From Plasmodium brasilianum (taxonomy: Eukaryota; Apicomplexa; Aconoidasida; Haemosporida; Plasmodiidae): a DNA stretch of 64,000 nucleotides. The notes under the pieces are model-generated. The model ran no database searches and was not told the origin of the DNA. It was given only the letters and a program-made list of their open reading frames with translations. Positions within the stretch are counted from its first letter, which is position 1. Every line of letters starts with the position of its first letter. Of this stretch, positions 51,686 through 62,085 are shown in pieces. A program made the position numbers and the translations under genes. The stretch spans positions 1 through 64,000 of the forward strand of contig NC_090118.1 of assembly GCF_023973825.1 (NCBI RefSeq). The letters are read 5' to 3'.

Positions 51686-54044
51686 CCTTAACAGATACAC
51701 ATAATCCACCAAATTATTTCATAAAGTAATTTTCCGTTTCACTATTTTTTAATAAAAAAGTTGTACCTTACTCTCCTTTGAGTTATATATATATTTATTT
51801 CATTGATTAAATCAATCCGCTAACGTCAAAGTGTATTAAAAAAATAAAAGAAAATTCTCTTTTTTTTTTTCTCATTTAACTATTTGTGATAAAAGAATAT
51901 TATTATTCATGCACACTTTATATAAATAAATACATATTTTATATTTCTTTTACCCCTTATATAAAAAATACTGTTCAGTCTAAAACACGTATTTTTCAGC
52001 GTTTCCACTACTGCTCATTCTTATATTAAGATATAAAAAAAAAAAACAATTCTGTAAGAATAAAAATTTAATTATAACTATTAAAAATACCACCTTTTTG
52101 CATATATAGTTTCTAAAACCGAACATTCTCATTATTGCTAATTTGTCAAGCGTTAAAATAAAACATTCTACAAACTAATTACCATTTAAATATTCCAAAC
52201 TTCGTGAAATTTAAGCATTACTTTTCACATTATCCTAATTAAATGGAATAATTGTTCTATTTCATATATTTTTTATTACCATTTTAATATTTCATTATAT
52301 TAAATATTTACTTTGTTGTGCTGTTCAAAAAAATTCTTTTTTGCGTAATTCTTATTTAATTTAATACTAAATTAAATCAGAATTAAATTTAACACAATAA
52401 TGCATTTATTTATTTATTTTATGAGTTTTACCACTTTTAAAAATATATATAAAAAAATATACATAATGCATTTACAAAAAATAATTTACTGCTTTACATA
52501 ATAATTAAAATTTTTTAATAATAATTCTTAGGATATTTTAATAATTAAATTATTGCTTTAGCCTGTTTTAAACACATGACCTTTTTTATTTACTGTTACT
52601 ACTATATTAATTATAAAATACATTAAAAAGAAAGATGAAAGTATCATTCATAATTCTTTTTTGCACTTCAATCATTCCTTATAATCTCATATTCCCCTAA
52701 ATGTTCGCTTATATATAACTAAAATTTCATAACATATGAGAATAATAAAGGTATTTCCAGTGTTCATAGAATAAATAAACCTTTAAACATTTCTTTTACT
52801 ATATATTAAAAAAAAATATTAAGGATTATTTTAGCATTCCTAGTAAAAAATTACCCAAGAATAAAGCAGTATATATATAATTAAAAAATAAAGTATAAAC
52901 ATTAATAAAAATAAAATAATAAAAACAATATATAAAAACAAAATAAGAAAAACAAAATTATAAAAACAAAATGTAAAAAAAAAAAATAAAAACAAAACAA
53001 AACGAAGTAATAAAAACAACAGTAATGATAAAAGCTAAGTAATTCAAGAAAATTAATAAAAATAAAATATATATTATCTACTTCAAATTATAATAGCTTA
53101 TTTTGTTTCATGATATTTAATTACGGTTGTTAAAGTTTACTTTTATTTTTTTTTTTTCATTTATACATTTAACAAAAATTTATGTAATTTTTATTTAATA
53201 TTTCTTTTTTTCCTTAGAAAGAATGTATTATTATATAATAACTAAAGTTAAAATAATAGGGTTTTAATAATAATTAAAATTGTACCTAAAAATAATCAAA
53301 TAAAAAAAAAAAAAAATTTATAGCTATATAAACACCTTTTTTTTAATATGTGTGTTTTTTAATTATCATATAATTTAAATTCAGGTAACTATATAAAAAG
53401 TTGAATGCCATATATATTATAATAGAATTTTTCTAAATGAATTATATTTATATTATTTTTTTTGTTTCTAAAAATTCTACAAAGGTTTTATTTATTTTTT
53501 TTTTTAATATTTAGTTATAATAAGATTTAAAAAAAAGTTAGAATGTATTAAAATTTATATATGTATTTATAGTGAGAAATTATTAAAGATAAAGTAAGAA
53601 AATAAAGTTCATGTAACGAAATGTAGAATCTGTAAAATGATAAATAATTTATGTGTCCCGTAGAGTGACTTTATATAGAAAAGAAATTTATAATATTTCT
53701 CATACATAAACTACATATTCAATTTTTTTTACCATCCTTATTTTTTAATATTTTTTACGTGGTTTTAACGAAGTTAACCAACGAACTTCCATTATTTATA
53801 TATGTTATTCTTTTTCTTAATTGCCTTATATAATTTTTTATTGATACATGTCATTTAATAAAACGTATATACTAACTACTTTTTTACTTGTTCTTTAGTA
53901 AAAAAAAAAAAAAAAAAAAAATTATAATATCGCTATTCTCACCAACAGATGTGTGGATAATTATATATTATATTAAATTTTATAGAGAAAAATTGTTTTA
54001 TTTAAAAAACTAATTTTTTTTTATTAAAAAATACAAAAAATATC
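51271..54044. other. Upstream region of tryptophan-rich antigen gene
   Basis: No gene is present. It contains an A-rich imperfect repeat at about 52900-53030 (listed separately) and a 22-nt A tract near 53900-53921, shortly before the antigen gene start at 54045. Long homopolymeric dA:dT tracts are common in Plasmodium promoter regions, but nothing here identifies a transcription start. Confidence 0.5.
52900..53030. repeat. Imperfect A-rich short tandem repeat
   Basis: About 130 bp consists of irregular copies of a short unit resembling TAAAAACAAAAT, with variants such as AAGAAAAACAAAAT. One strand has almost no T or G apart from the unit boundaries. It is a low-complexity tandem array with no coding meaning. 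Confidence 0.65.
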
Positions 54045-55163
54045 ATGGAATTAAAGATGAATACTCGAGATATTTCCAAAAAAGAATACGCATCCACAAC
54101 TTTGACAAAGACACATAGGAAGAGCTTAATGTCATATATTAGATTAACTTCCATAAGTGCACGTTTATCCATTATCATATTTATTTTCTCTTGTGCTTTT
54201 TTCTTGAATCATGTTTCAGCAGTAAGATAAAAATTTCATATATATATATATTTATATATTTATTTACTTAGGGTATATATATCCGTCTAGTTCTTTTTGA
54301 ACTAAATATATTAATGTAAAAAAATAAAATACATTTAAAAATTATTTTTAAATGTTAATAAGGCATTACCTGGAAAACCAAACCCATGTAATCCTTCTCA
54401 AGTTACCACAGCGGATCTTAGGGAATTAAACATAGAAGAAGCAGAAGAATTCAAAAGAATGGCATGGAATAATTGGTTGATGCGTCTGGAATCTGAATGG
54501 AAACATTTTAATGAAACATTAGAAAAGGATAAAGTACAGTGGCTTGAAGAAAGAGAACAAGTTTGGAACGATTGGTTAAATAATATGCAAAATAATTGGA
54601 ATAATTATAACGAAGAGATGCACAAAGAATACAAAACTGAGATTTTGGAAAAATCTGAACACTGGAGTGAAAGTCAATGGATCAAATGGATGCAAACAGA
54701 AGGTAGGCAAATTATGGAATTACAGTGGGAAAAATGGGTTCATGATAATGATTACTCACTAAATCAACTAATCTTAAATAAATGGGTTCAGTGGAAAAAT
54801 AACAAAATAAAATCATGGCTAGCAAATGAATGGAAAGCCGAAGAAGATTATTATTGGGCAAATTGGGAATATTCAACAACAGCAAAATGGTTACATTTTG
54901 CTGAGCGAAAACTCTGGCTTAAATGGAAAGAAAGGATCAGCAGGGAAGCTGAACAATGGATGAATTGGGTACAAATGAAGGAAAGTGTATATATATCTGA
55001 AGAGTGGAACAAATGGCCAAAATGGAAAAATTATAAAAAAATACTTTTCAATAAATGGGCATCTAATGAAATTTATAAATGGACAATGAAAAAACAATGG
55101 AAGACATGGCTAAAGGACTGTAAGAATAATACCTCACAAAACGAAGAAAAAATTACAATATGA
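54045..55163 (+). CDS. Tryptophan-rich antigen (two exons)
   Basis: Exon 1 is 54045..54221 (59 codons): a basic N-terminus followed by a membrane or signal-anchor segment (LSIIIFIFSCAFFLNHVSA). The intron, 54222..54362 (GTAAGA...AATAAG, 141 nt), is in phase. Exon 2 is 54363..55163, starting ALPGKPNPCNPSQVTTADL. The total is 325 residues. From about residue 92 to the end, Trp recurs every 5-12 residues in the pattern of the Plasmodium tryptophan-rich antigen domain (WNNWLMRLESEWKHFNETLE, WLEEREQVWNDWLNNMQNNW, and near the end KQWKTWLKDCK). The family (Pv-fam-a in P. vivax) is large in P. vivax and its relatives; some members are reported to bind red cells. No PEXEL is seen. The structure and ends are typical and the copy looks intact. 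A 68-codon antisense frame at 54891-55097 is a shadow. Confidence 0.95.
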
Positions 55164-56000
55164 ATTAAGTGATGTAATAATTTAAATAATAATATATAAT
55201 AACTTTTTCCTTTACTTAATTACTATTGACTTTTTTCATTCAGTAGAGGAAGAAAGACAAAATATGCTTAAACGAAGTTACATGTAAAAGAAAATATATA
55301 AAATAAAAAATCTGTAATAATTTATGTGTAAGTTTATATATACATACATACGTGTAAATATTATATATAAAAAGTATACGCAATATTTGATTGTATATTT
55401 CTTTAAAATAAAAAAATACAGTTATTCATAATACAGCCAAAATTATTCACGTTGGATAATTTTAAAAGCTAACGTACAAATTCACAATTGGATTAACAAA
55501 ATAATTCTATATAAATAGGAGACAACACGATTATCTCTTCATAAAAAAGGAACAATTACTTTTAATGTTATTCATATCTCACGGGTATTTGTATTCATGT
55601 TTAGTTTGTTCTTTGCAGTTGTAGCATTTTTTAATTTGACATTTCTTTAATATTTAAGTAGTATTTTTTTTAATATAATTCTTATAGTATTTTTTATTTA
55701 ATCATATATATAATAAATTTATAATAAAGTCATAATTTATACTAAATTCCTTCGTTAGAGACCTTTTTATCTAATATATTATATTATAGTATATATATAT
55801 ATAGAGAGAGAGAGAGAGATTATCCTACTACATAGACAACTGATTTATAATAGTTTTTTTTCTTTTTCCTTTTAGACTTGAATTAATGCTATGGATTATG
55901 CCCCATTTATCATTTTTGTTAATTAAAAGCCAAAAAATACCATGGTTGTAACATTATGATAAAAAATATTTGTATTCATTTATATATACACATAATTATA

Positions 56001-56043
<43 letters not shown>

Positions 56044-58067
56044 TAATTTATGTAATAATAAGCAAAATTTAAATTACACATATCCACATTTATTATTTTA
56101 CTACAATTAATAACACGTAAAAGGAGAATCATATTTATAATGAACAATATTTTTTTTTTAATGTATTAAATTAATACATTATTATAAATATAATTTTTTT
56201 TTTTTTTTTTTGCATTTAATGAAGTAATAAGATATTTTATAACATTAATTTTTTAGATAATATATTCAAACATGAAACCTTGAAAAATTATATTATAAAT
56301 TCGTGTTATATTAACAGTTACAAGTAATGAAAAAGCTAAACCTTTATTCTCCTTTCATTTTAACTAAATAAAATAATAGTACTATTTCATGAGTTTATTA
56401 TTATTGGAAAATATATATTATAAAAATTTAAGATTTTTATATACTTTAAAAAAATCTTTTTCACAATGTAAGTCAATTTTTTCTCCCTCATAAATTATTT
56501 TTTAATATTTTCTTGTTATAAAAGTACTATTAATACATATATATTATGTTGTATAGTTTAATATCTATTCATTAAACACACAATTTTACATTTATCTTAA
56601 AAATACATTTTCACAACAAACTAATAATTTATATATTTTCAAAATAGATAATATAAAAATTTCCTTAATATTAAATTCATAAAAAAGATATATAATAAAA
56701 ATTATTTTCGCTTTTTAAAATATTAACATTAAATTACTATGCTGAAATAAATTAAATATAACAATGTAACAACAAATAAGAATTGAATTCTAAAAATATT
56801 AATACACAAAGATGAATATATTATTCATATATACAACAAAATACGGATATTATTCTTTTTCTATATCTTTATTTTGTTTCTGTTCTTTAAAATAACAGAA
56901 TAATATTCTCATTATTATGAAAAAACTAGAAATTAATAAATAATAAATAATAAAAATAAAAAAAAAATTAAATAAAAACAATAATTATCAATGAAAGGAT
57001 ATTAAATTTATATATAAAAAAAAATATAGATACATTACTATAGGATATATAATACGAATTTTTATCGCATCACCTCAATTATTAATAGTTAATGCTGTAC
57101 AAAAATTAATAAAAAATTTTCATTAAAACATAAAAAAAATTTCTTTAATTTTATAACATCTTTAAATCATCTTCTCATATAATTTTTTCTGGCAAATATT
57201 ATAACACATATTTACACACATGTTCAATATATAATATATTTCATTCTTTTTTAATTCAATTTTCTAATTTATCCCATTTCATTATTTAGAAGAATAAGAG
57301 AAAATTCAATTATGTCACATAAATTCTCCCAAAATAAAAATAAATATTTGTTTATAAAAAAATGCTTTTTCTATATTAATGTCTATAGAAGTGTTACTTT
57401 TTTCGTTCCATATATCGTTTTTTGAATTAATTAAAATTAAAAAACGAATAAAATTTTTAAAATAACAGTCGAAAGAAATAATAAATTTTAATATACATAT
57501 ATTTTATATATATATATATATATTATATATGTATAATGTGTTTATACATATTAAGGATTTTATTTTCGTCCCTTATTTTTTTTAATTATAGAGCATAATG
57601 AACAAAAAAAAAAAGACACAATTATAGTTTCACAAATTTTATTAAGTACTCGAGAAAATAAATAATTCATATTATATATAAATTAAATTATTATAGAATT
57701 TAATTATTCCCTAATAAAAATATTCCAAAATAAGATTTTCTTCGTAGTTAAATAATGTTGGATAAATAGTTTGTTTATTTTTTCTTAATGTTTAATTTTA
57801 TAAAAAGTACATCAATTCTTCTTTTAAACATAAAAGAATCTAATGTAATTATTTTTTTTGTTGTATTTTTTTACTTTTTCTTATATATTATTTACTCATA
57901 TTTTTCTGTAAAACACTATAATTTTTCTAATGGAAAGGTAGATATATGGAATTACTAAACATGTCCCATTATGCAAATTAAGTCTATAAATACGACTGAA
58001 TTTTTTTGTAAAGCATTCTAATAATAATAAAGAACTTTTTTATTTCATCCATAACATATATAAAAAC
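55164..58067. other. Intergenic A+T-rich DNA with microsatellites
   Basis: No gene is present. An (AG)n tract lies at about 55803-55819, directly after a TA run. A long TA tract lies at 56008-56039. The rest is A/T spacer. Confidence 0.55.
55790..55820. repeat. Compound (TA)n(GA)n microsatellite
   Basis: A TATATATA run changes directly into about eight GA units. GA repeats are much rarer than TA repeats in such A+T-rich DNA, so this should be a useful variable marker. Confidence 0.85.
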
Positions 58068-59725
58068 GTGGAAAATTCTAGTATTAAGGAATATACTCCA
58101 AAATTTTTAAAAGATAAGCAATTTTTCCCAGAAAAATTTTCATTTCCTTCACTAAGATTAAATGATAAAAATTTATTAATGAAGAATATTTATGAATCAC
58201 TCTATGTACAATGCATATGTTTTTTCCTTTTTATTTTGTCATTTTTATATGTCCTATATTATTTTTATTTATTAACAGAAAAATAATGTACAAATATACA
58301 TAAATCTCTTTTTTAGCTATTTATAAATTTTAATTATATTTCACTTATAAAATTAAAATTTTATCTAGTGTTCAAATTTTATTTAGTATATACGTAATGC
58401 GAAGAATAAATTAAAAAATGATCTAACAAATGCATCATAATTTAAAAAGGATAAAGATGATAATAATGGAATAGGATATTTATTAAAAAATGGCAGGGAA
58501 AGGAGGACATATAATGAAGAAAAAAGTGGAAAAGCCAGTTAGGTAAATGAGAATATGCATTTTCCTGAAAAGGGGTAAACTAATGCTGAAAAAAACAAAA
58601 ATACGAAAGAAGGTGCTGTAAAAGAAGGGATACATAGCGATAAGACAAAAGTAGATGAAAAGAATGCTCACGTGGCATCAAAAAATGACATAAATAAAGA
58701 TGATAACGAAAGTGACAAAAAAATTATTTAATGATATAAAAGAAGATGTACAACATGAAAAAAGCCCAGATAATAGTAGTACAAAATATACAACAAAAAA
58801 TGTAGAATCAGCAAAAAAAGATGCACATAAAATAAATAATTATGAAAAGGATGTACGTCAAGCATCAACAAGGAATATAACGAAAAACGATGAAATGTAT
58901 AAGCAAAATGTGACACAAGAAAAAAAAAAAAAAAAAAAGGAATAAAGAAATTTATGAAGAAATCGGCGTCATTAAATGCTATAGACTACCGTGATAATGA
59001 TTCATTAGGAGAAGATTATCAAGAAGAAAAATATGAAGAATATAAAAATAACGAGTGCAATAAATGGAAAAAAAAAATTAAAGAAGACTGTAAAATTTTT
59101 AATGCATCTATAGAAAAATGGAAAGTAAAGTGGCTTGTGGAAAGAGAAAAGGAATGGAATGTATGGATAGAATTTATGTAAAATAAATGGATGAACTATA
59201 ACAAAGAAACGGACAATAATTATAGAGCTAATGTGTTTACGATATTATTCGAATGGGATGACAATGAATGGGAAAAATAAATCAAAAAACAAGGTAAAAA
59301 AATTATGGAAAGAGATTGGAAAATATGCATTAATGAAAATGAATCCAATTTAAATGACTGTATTATGGAGGAATGGATACAGTGGAAAAACTCTAAAAGC
59401 ACTGAGCGGTTAATGATTGATTGGAGATGCCAAGATGATGAAACTTAGTCAAATTATAAACATAAAACATCTTCAAAAATATTATATAGATAAAAAAAAC
59501 AAAGAAATGGAACAAATGGAAGGTAAGAATCAATGGAGAAAGGGAAGAATGGAATAAATGTGTCCATTCAAAAGAAAGTTTATATCTAAACAATGCTTGG
59601 AGTAAATGGTTAAAATGAAAAAAGGATAAACGCATTCTATTTATTAAATGGATGGAAACTTTTGTTAACAATTTGATAAGTCACAAGCAGTGGAAAACAT
59701 AGATAAAAGAGAGAAATATATAAAT
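58068..59725 (+). pseudogene. Tryptophan-rich antigen pseudogene with charged spacer
   Basis: The exon-1-like frame (58068-58286) starts at GTG where an ATG is expected. It reads ENSSIKEYTPKFLKDKQFF and ends in a membrane segment (CICFFLFILSFLYVLYYFYL). From about 58.39 kb a Lys/Asp/Asn-rich charged region follows, broken by stops and a frameshift near 58.72 kb and ending in a poly-Lys run. The tryptophan-rich domain comes next: ECNKWKKKIKEDCKIFNASI, KWKVKWLVEREKEWNVWIEF, stop, NKWMNYNKE. Later WNKWKVRINGEREEWNKCVH, AWSKWLK, stop, and ISHKQWKT match the end of the intact antigen at 54 kb position for position. At least eight stops or frameshifts are present. Unlike the intact copy it had a long low-complexity spacer before the Trp domain. 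The minus-strand frames opposite are shadows. Confidence 0.85.
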
Positions 59726-62085
59726 CAAACAACCAATATCTTCGAAAAAAATAATTGCTAAAATGAAGTGAATACTTTTTTATTATTTCCTTCTTTATTA
59801 AAATTTTCATAGATGAGTTCACTAGGGAATGAGGAAGATCAAGAAATGAACAAATAAGCATGTTAAAAGAAAATGTATCAATCATAGAAAAAGGTAAATT
59901 CATTTCTTTTTATAAAATTATTTAAAAATATCACATCTAACATATATATCATGGATATATATTAAAAAGAAAAAAAAAAAAATCATTTAAATTAAATTAT
60001 AGAAACAATAAAAAAAACAAAAGAAAATTTAAATAAATACAACAAATGATGATCCATATTTCATAAAAAAATTAAAGTATTTTGTATTAATATTATATAT
60101 ATACATGTAAGTTTTATTTACACACAATTCTTTTTATGTATTTTTTAATGCTTTTGATTTCTTTGTGTTTTTAAATAATTTTCATTTGTTTGTACACAAT
60201 TATAAACAATTTGTATCCATGTCTATGTTTTTTTAGTTAATGGATGCTATACATATATATCATACATTCTATATGGGTATATAATTATATATACGTGCGT
60301 AATTTATAAATGTTATATTAAGCATCCATAATAAGCTCTATAATAGTAAAAAAATTTCCAGTTAACTTTATATCTCTTCTATTAAATAGTTATTCAAATA
60401 AAATTTTTATGAGATAAAAACCGAAAATATCAAAACTTCATACGTTTTAAATTTTATAATCATCCTTTTATAATTTTAATTATAGCATAATTAATATATA
60501 TATATAAAATGAATTTTATTTTATTAATTTTGATTTTATATGAATAGTTTGTATTAGTTACCATAAAAATATCATAAAACCAAGGTTATATGAATATATT
60601 TTTTTCCTTTAGTTATATATATATTTATATGTATATTGCCAGATTATCGCCTTTTTCTAATCATAATATGCTTATCGAGATCCCTTTATTAATATATGCT
60701 AAAAAATATATTTATTGAATATCTCTTTTATTTCGACAAATAATCAATAAACTGGCAGCGCGTTCTACATATTCCTTATTATGAAGATAGAAGGATTCCT
60801 TACTTTTTATAAAAATTTTATTATTTTAATGTAAATTTCTCAAGTTGTGTTTTAATTTTTTTTTTTTTATTGCTCTATCAGTTTACACACGTTTTAAATA
60901 CAATTTTACTGTTCTGTGCTATTTCACTTTTACTTGTGAAAAACTATTTCTACCCTTTTACAATCACTAATTATATGGATTTTGTTTCATATTTACCAAT
61001 CATATATATATATATATTTATATATATACATTTTAGTTTCATTATTCCTGTTTAGCAAAAAATAGAAATTTGTAATTTCATTTTACTACCAGAAATAATA
61101 CATGTACGGGCATAAAATGAAAAGTTATTTCAAGAACATTTTATAAGAAACTAAAACAAAAATTCTCAAAATAGCTTTATTTTATATGAAAATTAAATTA
61201 TAATTATTAAATAATTAATGTTACCTAATAAATAAATTTTACATTAGTAATATAACTGAAGCTGCCACCTTTTACTAATTTTATTATAGTGTTTTTTTTT
61301 ATCTATTAATTTTAATTATTCATTAAATTTAAAATATATCTATAAATAATTATAATAATATATATATAAAACAAAATGTAGAATGGAATAATTTCAATTT
61401 AGAATATTCATTTTATAAAAAATTATAACTTCAATTTTTACTATTAATAAAGTGCTACCATATAAAAAATATGGTATGGTAAAAATACTAAGCACTTAGT
61501 TGTTGTAATAATTAATATTGAAACCGAATAAAAAAAAAAAAAAGTATAAAAGAACAGTTATAATCTAAGTTATATGTATAAACATTATTACTATTTAACC
61601 ATTATATAATTTTTCATTTTTTTTTTTTTTTATATTAAGGATGAGTTTATTTAAAAATCTAAAATGTTATTATGTGTTTTTTTTTATTTTTCAAATAAAT
61701 TTTTCAATAATGAAATATTTTATATATTTTATAATTTCTCAGTATGTATTATTAGAATTAAGCTAGAAAAAAACGGTTCAAAAGTAAAATTTTGTACTCT
61801 ACATACATAATTATTAGTTTTTTAATTTTTTCTATTTAATATATTATTATTTATATTGTACTTAATATAGTTAATAACAGACCACTTATGTAATAGATTA
61901 TAACAAAATTTTAACTAAGTATATATGTATATATAATTTTTTAGTACTAATTTTTTTTTTTTTATTACATGTTAATTTGATAAATAGGAATAAATGTTTT
62001 TTCTTTTAGATATATTAGAAAAGGATGGTTATTACCAATTATCTTACAAATGAAATAATTTAACTTTTTTTTTTTGAGAATTAAT
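59726..62085. other. Intergenic A+T-rich DNA, upstream of repeat gene
   Basis: No gene is supported. The minus-strand frame over 59637-59903 covers the pseudogene end and spacer. The plus-strand frame at 60870-61055 is hydrophobic low complexity. A nested hairpin lies at 61451-61496. Confidence 0.5.
61451..61496. repeat. Nested inverted repeat / hairpin
   Basis: The inner arms ACCATAT (61457-61463) and ATATGGT (61469-61475) enclose a 5-A loop. The outer arms AGTGCT (61451-61456) and AGCACT (61491-61496) pair as well. The outer right arm is separated from the inner one by 15 nt. It lies about 590 bp upstream of the repeat gene. No function is known. Confidence 0.5.

Noticed and set aside
54891..55097. 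Minus-strand Phe/Pro-rich frame
   Set aside because: It is the shadow of the tryptophan-rich antigen: TGG codons read as CCA on the other strand.
58483..59903. Minus-strand frames opposite the tryptophan-rich pseudogene
   Set aside because: They lack signatures and sit opposite a recognisable Trp-rich domain; openness follows from its composition.
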